A DNA stretch of 64,000 bases, from the NCBI RefSeq assembly GCF_007176755.1, contig NZ_BJTV01000001.1, positions 186,001-250,000 of the forward strand, read 5' to 3'. The first letter of the stretch is position 1, and each line of letters starts with the position of its first letter. This DNA is from Streptomyces sp. 1-11. Lineage in GTDB: Bacteria > Actinomycetota > Actinomycetes > Streptomycetales > Streptomycetaceae. The notes under the pieces were generated by a model. It worked only from the letters and a program-made list of their open reading frames with translations. It did not search any database and had not been told where the DNA came from. Positions 16,469 through 25,605 of this stretch are shown piece by piece. The position numbers and the translations under genes are program-made.

Positions 16469-16921
16469 CTACTCGGCCCGGCCCGGACCCTTGATCCCGA
16501 GGGCCCGGGTCGTCGCGGGGCTCACCAGGAGCACCAGCGCGGCGATCGCGACGACGGCCAGGGCGATACCGCCCGGGATGGCCATGCTGTCGGCCCGGAG
16601 CAGGTTGTAGGCCACCGGCAGGGCCATGAGTTGGGTGATCACCGCGGGCCCGCGGCTCCAGCCGCGCCGCAGCAGCAGGCCGCGGGCGGCGAGCGACGGC
16701 AGCAGCGCCAGCACCAGCAGGGTGATCCCGCCGGTAACGGCCTGCCGGCGGTCGTCCGGGGCGCCGGTGAGCCCGAGGACGAGGATCCACACGCCCCCGA
16801 TCACCAGGGCGGCGCCCTCCAGCGCGGTCAGCGCGGCCGCGTACGTCAGCCGGCGCGGACGCGGCTCGGTGCCCACGGGGGCTTCGGCGGTGTCCGGGGT
16901 GCGGTTCTGCTGACTGCTCAC
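16469..16921 (-). CDS. Integral membrane protein, four predicted spans
   Basis: A 150-aa protein with a hydrophilic N-terminus (~28 residues) and four hydrophobic stretches: ALTALEGAALVIGGVWILVL, the ITLLVLALLPSLAARGLLL region, AVITQLMALPVAYNLL, and GGIALAVVAIAALVLLVSP. GTG 16921 is preferred; upstream sequence is open but compositionally poor. The function is unknown. It is convergent with sigH and divergent from the lipid kinase gene. Confidence 0.7.
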   Translation of the reverse strand: MSSQQNRTPDTAEAPVGTEPRPRRLTYAAALTALEGAALVIGGVWILVLGLTGAPDDRRQAVTGGITLLVLALLPSLAARGLLLRRGWSRGPAVITQLMALPVAYNLLRADSMAIPGGIALAVVAIAALVLLVSPATTRALGIKGPGRAE

Positions 16922-17079
16922 CCCTGAAGGGTATCCGCCGGCCGTCCGCGGCGGCCCCGGCAGGCCCGGGGTGCGGCCCTCCGCACGAGCGTCCACGTGG
17001 GCAGGCTCACGTCCCCCTCTCTTACCGGATCCCTACCTCGGTCTGGGCCGGGTACCACCCAGTAGGTACGCTGCCATCC

Positions 17080-18048
17080 ATGCGTGCACTTCTCGTGGTC
17101 AATCCGGCGGCAACCACCACAAGCGCACGCAGGCGTGACGTCCTGATCCACGCGCTGGCGAGCGAGATGAAGCTCGAGGCGGTCACCACCGAGTACCGCG
17201 GCCACGCACGCGACCTGGGCCGGCAGGCCGCGCAGAGCTCGGACATAGACCTGGTCGTGGCCCTCGGCGGCGACGGCACCGTCAACGAGGTCGTCAACGG
17301 CCTGCTGCACGCCGGCCCCGACCCGGACCGGCTGCCCGGGCTCGCCGTGGTCCCGGGCGGGTCCACCAATGTGTTCGCCCGCGCGCTCGGCCTGCCCAAC
17401 GACTCGGTCGAGGCGACCGGCGCCCTGCTGGACGCCCTGCGCGAGAACACCGAGCGGGTCGTCGGCCTGGGCCTGGCCTCGGGCACGCCGGGCACCGAGG
17501 ACGAGGCGGTGCCGGAGCGCTGGTTCACGTTCAACGCGGGGCTGGGCTTCGACGCGGGCGTGGTCGGCCGGGTGGAGCAGCAGCGCGAGCGCGGGAAGAA
17601 GTCGACGCACGCGCTGTACGTGCGCCAGGTGGTCCGCCAGTTCCTCGGCGAGCAGCACCGGCGGCACGGCCCGATCACCCTCGAGCGGGCCGGCGCGGAC
17701 CCGGTCACCGATCTCGTCGTCGCCATAGCCTCGAACACGTCCCCGTGGACGTATCTCGGCAATCGCCCGATGTACGCGTCACCTAAGGCCTCGTTCGACA
17801 CCGGCCTCGACGTACTCGGTCTCAGCCGTCTGTCCACGGCCGCGGTTGCCCGGTATGGCACCCAGTTGCTCACTTCGTCCCCCGAGCGGGGACCCCATGG
17901 GAAGCACGCCGTCTCACTCCATGATCTGGACCGGTTCACCTTGCATTCGAAGGTGCCCCTGCCCCTTCAGATGGACGGTGACCACCTGGGGCTGCGTACG
18001 AGCGTGACGTTCACAGGCGTACGCCGCGCACTGCGTGTGATTGTGTGA
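17080..18048 (+). CDS. Diacylglycerol/lipid kinase family protein
   Basis: A 322-aa DAGK_cat/YegS-type lipid kinase that phosphorylates a lipid alcohol with ATP. The nucleotide-binding signature LVVALGGDGTVNEVVNG is near residue 65 and the PGGSTNVFARALG loop follows. The C-terminal beta-domain contains PLPLQMDGDHLG, the usual substrate-domain strand. The start fits the typical MRALLVVNPAA opening. The 320-bp gap downstream leads to wblE. Confidence 0.9.
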   Translation: MRALLVVNPAATTTSARRRDVLIHALASEMKLEAVTTEYRGHARDLGRQAAQSSDIDLVVALGGDGTVNEVVNGLLHAGPDPDRLPGLAVVPGGSTNVFARALGLPNDSVEATGALLDALRENTERVVGLGLASGTPGTEDEAVPERWFTFNAGLGFDAGVVGRVEQQRERGKKSTHALYVRQVVRQFLGEQHRRHGPITLERAGADPVTDLVVAIASNTSPWTYLGNRPMYASPKASFDTGLDVLGLSRLSTAAVARYGTQLLTSSPERGPHGKHAVSLHDLDRFTLHSKVPLPLQMDGDHLGLRTSVTFTGVRRALRVIV

Positions 18049-18368
18049 GTGGAAGAGGCGAAAGTCCTTTCACTCGAACGTTTAGGCCAGGGTCCACCCC
18101 ATGGAAGTACGGCTGTGACCCAGTCGACACCGAGGAATCAAAAAAAACTTTCCGGAAGGGGTTGTATCCGCCGCTGAGGTTTGCGAGTCTCTACGTGGCG
18201 ATCGGGACGGCCCGCAGGAACGGCCTCCACTGATCACCGGAACCCCTCTACAAACCAAGGACCACGCCGGGGAAGACTCGGCGGTCGGCCCTTCACTTGT
18301 TGAGGGATTCGTGAAAGCGTTCACATTCACAAGCAACTTGCACGTAATACCAAGGAGAGGTAGCAGCC
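18049..18368 (+). other. Intergenic region upstream of wblE
   Basis: A 320-bp stretch with no convincing gene. It has an A tract (18140-18147) inside GGAATCAAAAAAAACTTTCC, a likely promoter zone around TTGTATCC and GCGAGTCTCTACGT (18161-18196), and an inverted repeat GTGAA-AGCG-TTCAC near 18311-18324. Local A+T content is higher than in flanking genes, as in Streptomyces promoters. The long leader suggests that wblE has more than one regulatory input. The ribosome site AAGGAGAGG lies just before the ATG. Confidence 0.5.
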
Positions 18369-18626
18369 ATGGACTGGCGTCACAACGCCGTTTGCCGCGA
18401 GGAAGACCCCGAGCTCTTCTTCCCCATCGGCAACACCGGTCCTGCGCTGCTGCAGATCGAGGAAGCCAAGGCCGTCTGCCGTCGCTGCCCCGTTATGGAT
18501 CAGTGTCTGCAGTGGGCGCTCGAGTCCGGTCAGGACTCCGGCGTCTGGGGTGGTCTCAGCGAGGACGAGCGCCGCGCCATGAAGCGCCGCGCCGCCCGCA
18601 ACCGGGCTCGTCAGGCCTCCGCCTGA
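18369..18626 (+). CDS. wblE: WhiB-family iron-sulfur regulator WblE
   Basis: An 85-aa WhiB-like protein. Four cysteines for a [4Fe-4S] cluster are present as C9, then CRRCP and C46, with the G(V/I)WGG turn (SGVWGGLS) and a basic C-terminal tail (RRAMKRRAARNRAR) for DNA contact. Length and sequence match WblE, the most conserved WhiB paralogue in Streptomyces, orthologous to mycobacterial WhiB1. WhiB proteins bind sigma factor region 4 and respond to NO/O2. It is followed by a strong bidirectional terminator. Confidence 0.95.
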   Translation: MDWRHNAVCREEDPELFFPIGNTGPALLQIEEAKAVCRRCPVMDQCLQWALESGQDSGVWGGLSEDERRAMKRRAARNRARQASA

Positions 18627-18736
18627 CATCCCCACCCCGATGACAGCCTAAGCTTGGCGGCGCGTACACCGCGTACGCATCTCCCGCCCCCGAGCCGCAG
18701 CGCGCAGTACCCCCGATGCGCATAGCTTCGAGCTTC

Positions 18737-18765
18737 AGCCCCGGATCACCAAGTGGTCCGGGGCT
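18737..18765. terminator. Bidirectional terminator after wblE
   Basis: AGCCCCGGATCAC (18737-18749) pairs with GTGGTCCGGGGCT (18753-18765), a 13-bp stem including one T-G wobble, around a 3-nt loop. It lies between the convergent wblE and histidine kinase genes. Confidence 0.7.
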
Positions 18766-18790
18766 CAATGCTGTCCGGGGACGAGCGGGC

Positions 18791-20257
18791 TCACTTCTGC
18801 GCGCGCACCGGGAGGTCGAGGATCACCCGGGTCCCCCGCTCCGGCGCCGGGACCATGTCGAAGGTTCCGCCCAACTCGCCCTCCACCAGCGTCCGTACGA
18901 TCTGCAGGCCGAGGTTGCCCGAGCGGTGCGGGTCGAATCCCTCGGGCAGGCCGACGCCGTCGTCCTGGACGGTGACCAGCAGGCGGGCCTCCTTGGAGGT
19001 GCCGCCGCGGACCGCGGAGACCTCGACCGTGCCGGTGTCGCCCTCGCGGAAGCCGTGCTCAAGGGCGTTCTGCAGCACCTCGGTGAGCACCATCGACAGC
19101 GGGGTGGCGACCTCGGCGTCGAGTATGCCGAAGCGCCCGCTGCGCCGGCCGGTCACCTTGCCCGGTGAGATCTCGGCGACCATCGCGAGCACGCGGTCGG
19201 CGATGTCGTCGAACTCCACGCGCTCGTCCAGGTTCTGGGAGAGCGTCTCGTGCACGATGGCGATCGAGCCGACCCGGCGGACCGCCTCCTCCAGAGCCTC
19301 CCGGCCGCGCTCGGAACCGATGCGCCGGGCCTGGAGCCTGAGCAGGGCGGCGACGGTCTGCAGGTTGTTCTTCACCCGGTGGTGGATCTCCCGGATGGTC
19401 GCGTCCTTGGTGATCAACTCCCGCTCGCGGCGGCGCAGTTCGGTCACGTCCCGGCACAGCACCAGCGAACCGATGCGGGTGCCCTTGGGCTTGAGCGGAA
19501 TGGTCCTGAACTGGATGACCCCGTCGTTCGCCTCGATCTCGAACTCCCGCGGCGCCCAGCCGCTCGCCACCTTGGCGAGCGCCTCGTCCACCGGGCCCCG
19601 GGTGGGCGCGAGTTCGGCGGTGGTCCGCCCCAGGTGGTGACCGACCAGGTCGGCGGCGAGACCGAGCCGGTGGTAGGCGGACAGGGCGTTCGGCGAGGCG
19701 TACTGGACCGTGCCGTCCGCGTCCAGCCGGATCAGTCCGTCGCCGACCCGCGGCGAGGCGTCCATGTCGACCTGCTGGTCGGGGAAGGGGAAGGAGCCGG
19801 CCGCGATCATCTGCGCCAGGTCGGAGGCGCTCTGCAGATAGGTCAGCTCGAGCCGGCTGGGGGTGCGGACGGTGAGCAGGTTGGTATTGCGGGCGATGAC
19901 CCCGAGGACCCGGCCGGCCCTTCGCACGGGGATGGACTCGACCCGGACGGGGACCTCCTCGCGCCACTCCGGGTCGCCCTCGCGCACGATCCGGCCCTCG
20001 TCGAGCGCCGCGTCCAGCATGGGCCGCCGGCCGCGGGGGACTAGATGGCCGACCATGTCGTCCTGGTACGAGGTCGGGCCGGTGTTGGGGCGCATCTGGG
20101 CGACCGAGACGTACCGGGTGCCGTCGCTGGTCGGGACCCACAGGACCAGGTCGGCGAAGGAGAGGTCGGAGAGCAGCTGCCACTCCGAGACCAGCAGGTG
20201 GAGCCACTCGAGGTCGGAGTCGTCGAGGGCCGTGTGCTGGCGTACGAGTTCGTTCAT
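18791..20257 (-). CDS. PdtaS-like sensor histidine kinase (HisKA_2)
   Basis: A 488-aa soluble sensor kinase. The N-terminal GAF-type domain (about 1-150) is followed by a PAS-like domain (about 180-290), then the HisKA_2 phosphoacceptor IREIHHRVKNNLQTVAALLRLQ and a HATPase with NALEHGF (N box) and VQDDGVGLPEGF (G box). The layout matches mycobacterial PdtaS, which phosphorylates the ANTAR regulator PdtaR; no response regulator gene is adjacent. No membrane spans are seen, so it senses a cytoplasmic signal. ATG 20257 follows an AGGG site; the open upstream frame is an artefact of GC-rich DNA. Confidence 0.9.
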   Translation of the reverse strand: MNELVRQHTALDDSDLEWLHLLVSEWQLLSDLSFADLVLWVPTSDGTRYVSVAQMRPNTGPTSYQDDMVGHLVPRGRRPMLDAALDEGRIVREGDPEWREEVPVRVESIPVRRAGRVLGVIARNTNLLTVRTPSRLELTYLQSASDLAQMIAAGSFPFPDQQVDMDASPRVGDGLIRLDADGTVQYASPNALSAYHRLGLAADLVGHHLGRTTAELAPTRGPVDEALAKVASGWAPREFEIEANDGVIQFRTIPLKPKGTRIGSLVLCRDVTELRRRERELITKDATIREIHHRVKNNLQTVAALLRLQARRIGSERGREALEEAVRRVGSIAIVHETLSQNLDERVEFDDIADRVLAMVAEISPGKVTGRRSGRFGILDAEVATPLSMVLTEVLQNALEHGFREGDTGTVEVSAVRGGTSKEARLLVTVQDDGVGLPEGFDPHRSGNLGLQIVRTLVEGELGGTFDMVPAPERGTRVILDLPVRAQK

Positions 20258-20601
20258 GGAGGGCACCCTGCGAGCGTACCCGGGGCCGCACGGGTGACCG
20301 AAAAACACCCGCGGGCCGCGGCGCCTGGAAGGGACCCTCAACCCTTCCGGCACCGCAGCCCGGAGCATCATCGGCCGCGGGGTGTGCGGTCCCGGCCGGC
20401 CGAAGGCCGAGGAGCCGGGGCAGTCAGGGCAGAGAGCTCCGGGTCCTCGGTCCGCCTTCCTGTGCGGGGAAGACGGAAGCTGTTCATTTTTCCCTACGGG
20501 ATCCCCTTGTGCATTGTGGACTAGACCACGAGGGGCTGTCCATGTGCGCGGAGGGATGCGTCGAGACGGCACTCGATGCCACGCAGCCTAGCCCGCCGGG
20601 G
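20258..20601. other. 344-bp intergenic region with an orphan DasR-like site
   Basis: No convincing gene is present between the histidine kinase start and the TetR stop. The half nearer the kinase is GC-rich with several short inverted repeats; an A+T-richer patch at 20482-20520 leads into a dre-like palindrome (20515-20530). A short ORF beginning ATG at 20541 on the plus strand runs into the TetR antisense frame, has no ribosome site and is not supported. The region could hold an unannotated small RNA or a long kinase leader. Confidence 0.45.
20515..20530. promoter_or_regulatory. DasR-responsive element (dre)-like palindrome, orphan
   Basis: TGTGGACTAGACCACG matches 12 of 16 positions of the DasR consensus ACTGGTCTAGACCACT, including the central CTAG and flanking GG/CC. 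It lies about 260 bp upstream of the histidine kinase start and 70 bp beyond the TetR stop, with no obvious adjacent gene start. DasR senses amino-sugar phosphates. Confidence 0.5.
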
Positions 20602-21240
20602 TCAGCCACGGGGCCAGATGGCCATGGCAATTTCGGCCAGCGCCTGAAGTTCCGCCCGGGTCGCGCCGTCCCGGGCCTGCTGGGACATGCCGTGGAGCAC
20701 CGCCGTCACATGCCGGGCGAGCGCCCCGGCGTCGGTGCCCGCGGGCAGCAGGCCGGCCGCCACGTCGGCCCGGACCCGGGACTCCAGAGTGGCCAGGGCC
20801 GCGTCGCGCCGGTCCCGCAGCAGCCGCTCGACCTCGGGAGTCGTGCAGTTGGTGGCGGCGTGCGCGACCAGGCAGCCGTAGGGGTGCTCCGGGTCGGTGT
20901 ACCGGACGGCGGCCTCGCGCAGCGTGCGCTCGACGGCGGCCCGGGCGGTGGGCTCCTCGGCCAGGGCGCGGTCACCGAAGGCGCCGTGGGTGCCTGCGTA
21001 GACCCGGACCACCTCCTCGAAGAGGGTCCGCTTGTCCCCGAAGGCCGCGTAGAGGCTCGGGGCGCCGATGCCCATGATCCGGGTGAGGTCGGAGACCGAG
21101 GTGGCCTCGTAGCCGTGCCGCCAGAACGCCGTCAGCGCCTTCTCCAGCGCGGTCGTACGGTCGAAGGAGCGCGGGCGCCCCCGGGATCTCGACGGGCTGG
21201 CCTGCGCGTTCGTCTCCTGACCGGTCACCATGACGGGCAT
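20602..21240 (-). CDS. TetR/AcrR-family transcriptional regulator
   Basis: A 212-aa regulator. The N-terminal helix-turn-helix is RTTALEKALTAFWRHGYEAT, then SVSDLTRIMGIGAPSLYAAFGDKRTLF. The C-terminal domain contains GCLVAHAATNCTTPEVERLL, typical of the AcrR/YcdC subgroup. It is divergent from nagB, with a candidate operator in between (21264-21285). Its target is not evident beyond itself. Confidence 0.88.
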   Translation of the reverse strand: MPVMVTGQETNAQASPSRSRGRPRSFDRTTALEKALTAFWRHGYEATSVSDLTRIMGIGAPSLYAAFGDKRTLFEEVVRVYAGTHGAFGDRALAEEPTARAAVERTLREAAVRYTDPEHPYGCLVAHAATNCTTPEVERLLRDRRDAALATLESRVRADVAAGLLPAGTDAGALARHVTAVLHGMSQQARDGATRAELQALAEIAMAIWPRG

Positions 21241-21263
21241 TCTATAGCGACCCCTAGAAAAAT

Positions 21264-21285
21264 GACCGCGCCGTACGGTACGGTC
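21264..21285. promoter_or_regulatory. Candidate TetR operator
   Basis: GACCG and CGGTC (21264-21268 and 21281-21285) flank a central palindrome CCGTACGG (21271-21278), with AAAAA and TTTTT just outside. It lies 24 bp upstream of the TetR start codon, suiting autorepression. The evidence is symmetry and position only. Confidence 0.35.
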
Positions 21286-21359
21286 TTTTTGTAGCGCTCG
21301 TTAGGGAAGCTCTGGAATCGGGCCTCCGCACCCCTGCCCCGGCCCCCGCATTCTGTTAG

Positions 21360-21375
21360 ATTGGTCTAAACCACA
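21360..21375 (+). promoter_or_regulatory. DasR-responsive element upstream of nagB
   Basis: ATTGGTCTAAACCACA lies 46 bp before the nagB start and matches 13 of 16 positions of the dre consensus ACTGGTCTAGACCACT. nagB is a known direct DasR target in S. coelicolor, so this site is expected to repress it until glucosamine-6-phosphate accumulates. Confidence 0.85.
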
Positions 21376-21420
21376 TGGATTTCCCAGACATCAAGCCCTC
21401 TTGAGAACGGCAGGCCCAGC

Positions 21421-22206
21421 GTGGAAGTTGTCATCGTCCCGGACGCCGCGGCGGGCGGCGAGCTGATCGCCGAGGCCATGGCCGAGCTGCTGCGGCGCAA
21501 GCCCGACGCGCTGCTCGGTGTGGCCACCGGCTCCACTCCGCTGCCCATCTACCAGGCGCTGACCTCCAAATGGCGCTCCGGCGCGGTGGACACCACCCGG
21601 GCGCGCATAGCCCAGCTCGACGAGTACGTGGGGCTGCCCGCCGACCATCCCGAGTCCTACCGCTCGGTGCTGCGCCGGGAGGTGCTGGAGCCGCTCGGCA
21701 TCGGGATGGAGTCCTTCATCGGACCGGACGGCACCGCCGAGGACGTCCAGGCGGCCTGCGAGGCCTACGACCGCGCGCTCGCCGGGGCAGGCGGGGTGGA
21801 CCTGCAGCTCCTCGGGATCGGCACGGACGGGCACATCGGGTTCAACGAGCCCTGCTCCTCGCTCGCCTCCCGGACCCGCATCAAGACGCTGACCGAGCAG
21901 ACCCGCGTCGACAACGCGCGCTTCTTCGACGGTGACATCGCGCAGGTCCCGCACCACGTGATCACCCAGGGCATCGGCACCATCCTGGAGGCCCGCCACC
22001 TGGTGCTGCTGGCCACCGGCGAGGGCAAGGCCGACGCGGTCGCCGCCACCGTCGAGGGCCCGGTCGCGGCCGTCTGCCCGGCCTCGGCGCTCCAGCTCCA
22101 CCCGCACGCCACGGTGGTCGTCGACGAGGCCGCCGCCGGCAAGCTCAAGCTGGCCGACTACTTCCGCCACACCTACGCCAACAAGCCCGACTGGCAGGGC
22201 ATATAG
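21421..22206 (+). CDS. nagB: Glucosamine-6-phosphate deaminase
   Basis: A 261-aa enzyme converting glucosamine-6-phosphate to fructose-6-phosphate and ammonia, the step that channels chitin-derived and cell-wall amino sugars into glycolysis. Diagnostic motifs are TGSTPLPIYQAL (phosphate loop), LDEYVGLPADHPESY (catalytic Asp) and LGIGTDGHIGFNEP (catalytic His). GTG 21421 starts VEVVIVPDAA, the family N-terminus. It is preceded by a dre site and followed by a terminator, then dasR on the same strand. Confidence 0.97.
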   Translation: MEVVIVPDAAAGGELIAEAMAELLRRKPDALLGVATGSTPLPIYQALTSKWRSGAVDTTRARIAQLDEYVGLPADHPESYRSVLRREVLEPLGIGMESFIGPDGTAEDVQAACEAYDRALAGAGGVDLQLLGIGTDGHIGFNEPCSSLASRTRIKTLTEQTRVDNARFFDGDIAQVPHHVITQGIGTILEARHLVLLATGEGKADAVAATVEGPVAAVCPASALQLHPHATVVVDEAAAGKLKLADYFRHTYANKPDWQGI

Positions 22207-22217
22207 AAGACGTTCCG

Positions 22218-22244
22218 CCCGCCCGGCCCGGCACGCCGGGCGGG
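22218..22244 (+). terminator. Terminator hairpin after nagB
   Basis: CCCGCCCGGC (22218-22227) pairs with GCCGGGCGGG (22235-22244) around a 7-nt loop, 11 bp after the nagB stop. Further GACGCCGGGCGG-type repeats follow (to about 22263). Confidence 0.65.
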
Positions 22245-22267
22245 ACGCCGGGCGGGACGCCGGGGCC

Positions 22268-22283
22268 GCTGGACTAGACCAGC
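22268..22283 (+). promoter_or_regulatory. DasR-responsive element upstream of dasR
   Basis: GCTGGACTAGACCAGC matches 13 of 16 positions of the dre consensus, with CTAG at the centre. It lies 134 bp before the dasR start, consistent with the known autoregulation of dasR. Confidence 0.8.
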
Positions 22284-22336
22284 AGAGGGCACCCCGGTAT
22301 ACAGAGGGGATCACGGAGCGTGCGGGTGGAGCCTGA

Positions 22337-23182
<846 letters not shown>

Positions 23183-23319
23183 CCGGCGGCGGAAACCTTC
23201 ACGCTCCGCACGCGAAATCGATATGCCGATATGCGGACGAGGTCTTCCGCTGCCACGACGGCGTCACCTAGATTGCCTGCGCATTACACAGGTGATCAGT
23301 GAGGGGACGGAGCCGTGGC

Positions 23320-23583
23320 ATGTCCGAAGCGCAAGAAGTGAGACCACCGGTGGTGACACCGGTCCGCGTCGTCATCGGCCTGTGTCTCGTCGCGCCGTTC
23401 GTGGCGATGCTGTGGGTCGGCTCGTACGCCAAGACGGACCCCGCGTTCATCGGGATCCCGTTCTTCTACTGGTACCAGATGCTGTGGGTGCTGATCTCCA
23501 CCGCGCTCACCATGCTGGCCTACAAGCTGTGGCAGCGTGACCAGCGCGCCCGCCGGGTCCAGGACGGGGGTGCGGCGAAGTGA
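23320..23583 (+). CDS. DUF3311 small membrane protein
   Basis: An 87-aa protein with two membrane spans (VVIGLCLVAPFVAMLWVGSYA and IGIPFFYWYQMLWVLISTAL) and a charged C-tail. DUF3311 proteins are encoded next to sodium:solute symporters of the monocarboxylate/pantothenate type and are presumed accessory subunits. The stop overlaps the GTG of the symporter by 4 bp (GTGA), implying fixed stoichiometry. Confidence 0.88.
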   Translation: MSEAQEVRPPVVTPVRVVIGLCLVAPFVAMLWVGSYAKTDPAFIGIPFFYWYQMLWVLISTALTMLAYKLWQRDQRARRVQDGGAAK

Positions 23584-25208
23584 AGGACGGCGTCAACGGC
23601 GTCGCGCTCGGCGTCTTCATCTTCTTCTTCCTGGCCGTCACGGTCCTGGGCTTCCTGGCCGCGCGCTGGCGCAAGGCCGACAATGAGCACTCCCTGGACG
23701 AATGGGGCCTCGGCGGACGGTCGTTCGGCACCTGGATCACCTGGTTCCTGCTCGGCGGCGACCTGTACACCGCGTACACCTTCGTCGCCGTGCCGGCGGC
23801 GATCTACGCGGCGGGCGCGGCCGGTTTCTTCGCGGTCCCGTACACGATCCTGGTCTACCCGCTGATCTTCACCTTCCTGCCCCGCCTGTGGTCGGTCTCG
23901 CACCGCCACGGCTACGTCACCACCTCGGACTTCGTGCGCGGCAGGTTCGGCTCCAAGGGCCTGTCGCTGGCCGTGGCGGTCACCGGCATCCTCGCGACGA
24001 TGCCGTACATCGCGCTCCAGCTCGTGGGCATCCAGGCGGTGCTGGACGTGATGGGCGTCGGCGGCGGCGAGAACACCAACTGGTTCGTGAAGGACCTGCC
24101 GCTGCTCATCGCCTTCGGCGTGCTGGCCGCGTACACCTACTCGTCGGGGCTGCGCGCCCCCGCCCTCATCGCGTTCGTCAAGGACGCGCTGATCTACATC
24201 GTCATCGCGGTGGCGATCATCTACATCCCGATCAAGCTGGGCGGCTTCGACGACATCTTCGCCAAGGCGGGCGACGCCTTCAGCCAGGTGAACCCGGCCA
24301 CCGGCAAACCGCGCGGCGCGCTCGCCCCGGCGGAGGCGGGCCAGTGGACGTACGCCACGCTGGCGCTGGGCTCCGCGCTCGCCCTGTTCATGTACCCGCA
24401 CTCGATCACCGCGACCCTGTCCTCGAAGAGCCGTGAGGTGATCCGCCGCAACACCACGATCCTGCCGCTGTACTCGCTGATGCTCGGCCTGCTGGCCCTG
24501 CTCGGCTTCATGGCGATCGCGGCCGGGGTGAAGGTCGCCAACGGCCAGCTCGCGATCCCGCAGCTGTTCGAGGACATGTTCCCGGACTGGTTCGCCGGCG
24601 TGGCCTTCGCGGCGATCGGCATCGGCGCCCTGGTGCCCGCGGCCATCATGTCCATCGCGGCGGCGAACCTCTTCACCCGCAACATCTACAAGGACTTCAT
24701 CAAGCCGGACGCGACGCCCAAGGAGGAGACCCGGGTCTCCAAGATCGTGTCGCTGCTGGTGAAGGTGGGCGCGCTGGTCTTCGTGCTGACGATGGACAAG
24801 ACGGTCGCCATCAACTTCCAGCTCCTGGGCGGCATCTGGATCCTGCAGACCTTCCCGGCCCTGGTCGGCGGCCTGTTCACCCGCTGGTTCCACCGCTGGG
24901 CGCTGCTCGCCGGCTGGGCGGTCGGCATGGTGTACGGCACGCTCGCCGCGTACGGGGTGGCCTCGCCCACCCAGGCGCACTTCGGCGGCTCCGCGAAGGA
25001 GATCCCGGGCATCGGGGAGATCGGCTACATCGGTCTCACCGCGTTCGTGCTCAACGTCGTGGTCACCGTGGTGCTCACCTTCGTCCTGAAGGCCGTGAAG
25101 GCCCCCGAGGGCCTCGACGAGACCCGGCCGGAGGACTACACGGCCGACGCGGGCGACCCGGGGGTCGAGGTGGAACTCCCGCCCGCCACCGCGGGCAGCG
25201 CCCACTAG
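23580..25208 (+). CDS. Sodium:solute symporter (monocarboxylate/MctP-like)
   Basis: A 542-aa SSS-family transporter with about 13 hydrophobic spans. Typical segments are WGLGGRSFGTWITWFLLGGDLYTAY near the N-terminus and FMYPHSITATLSSKS in the middle. Proteins with a DUF3311 partner include acetate, lactate or pyruvate permeases; the solute is not certain here. The hydrophilic tail after the last span is acidic. A 15-bp hairpin terminator follows. Confidence 0.92.
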   Translation: MKDGVNGVALGVFIFFFLAVTVLGFLAARWRKADNEHSLDEWGLGGRSFGTWITWFLLGGDLYTAYTFVAVPAAIYAAGAAGFFAVPYTILVYPLIFTFLPRLWSVSHRHGYVTTSDFVRGRFGSKGLSLAVAVTGILATMPYIALQLVGIQAVLDVMGVGGGENTNWFVKDLPLLIAFGVLAAYTYSSGLRAPALIAFVKDALIYIVIAVAIIYIPIKLGGFDDIFAKAGDAFSQVNPATGKPRGALAPAEAGQWTYATLALGSALALFMYPHSITATLSSKSREVIRRNTTILPLYSLMLGLLALLGFMAIAAGVKVANGQLAIPQLFEDMFPDWFAGVAFAAIGIGALVPAAIMSIAAANLFTRNIYKDFIKPDATPKEETRVSKIVSLLVKVGALVFVLTMDKTVAINFQLLGGIWILQTFPALVGGLFTRWFHRWALLAGWAVGMVYGTLAAYGVASPTQAHFGGSAKEIPGIGEIGYIGLTAFVLNVVVTVVLTFVLKAVKAPEGLDETRPEDYTADAGDPGVEVELPPATAGSAH

Positions 25209-25232
25209 CGCGACCGGTCACGAACCACCCCG

Positions 25233-25271
25233 CAGCGGGCCGCCGACAGCACCGACGTCGGCGGCCCGCTG
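25233..25271 (+). terminator. Terminator hairpin after the symporter gene
   Basis: CAGCGGGCCGCCGAC (25233-25247) and GTCGGCGGCCCGCTG (25257-25271) form a perfect 15-bp stem with a 9-nt loop, 24 bp after the symporter stop. Confidence 0.8.
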
Positions 25272-25349
25272 CCGTGCGATCTGACGCTGCGGAGCCACCG
25301 CAACACGCAGCAGCCACAACATGTGGGGGTGCCACGGCAGCCCGGCACT

Positions 25350-25480
25350 AGATGTATGCTCATGCTCGCTGTCGCCGCAGGGGAATCCGGTGCAAATCCG
25401 GAACTGTCCCGCAACGGTGTACTCGTGTGCCCCCGCACGCCTGTTTCAGTCCGAGGACCTGCCGGCAGCGTGCGCCCGGC
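25350..25480 (+). promoter_or_regulatory. Cobalamin (B12) riboswitch controlling nrdAB
   Basis: Conserved core blocks of the adenosylcobalamin aptamer are visible: GGGAATCCGGTGCAAATCC, ACTGTCCCGCAACGGTG and CAGTCCGAGGACCTGCC, in correct order. A GC-rich inverted repeat around 25475-25495 may be the expression platform. The aptamer precedes nrdA by about 125 bp. In S. coelicolor a B12 riboswitch shuts off the class Ia nrdABS operon when coenzyme B12 allows the class II enzyme NrdJ to work. Confidence 0.93.
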
Positions 25481-25605
25481 CGTCCGGCCCGGGTGCTCAT
25501 CGACGTCCGGGCCTCGTGGAATGGGCCGGTGGACGCGGCGCCGTGCGCGCCCGCGCTGCCTCCTGCCCTCCGCAAGGCCCCGTGCCGAGCGAGGGAGAGC
25601 CCCAC

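Noticed and set aside
18134..18163. SigR-like promoter in the wblE leader
   Set aside because: GGAAT is followed by GTT at 22 bp, not 18 bp, so it does not match.
20509..21294. Plus-strand ORF over the orphan dre and the TetR gene
   Set aside because: It lacks a ribosome site and mostly reads antisense to a recognised TetR protein.
23520..25205. Long minus-strand frame under the symporter gene
   Set aside because: Low-complexity antisense of a transporter with a complete sequence on the plus strand.
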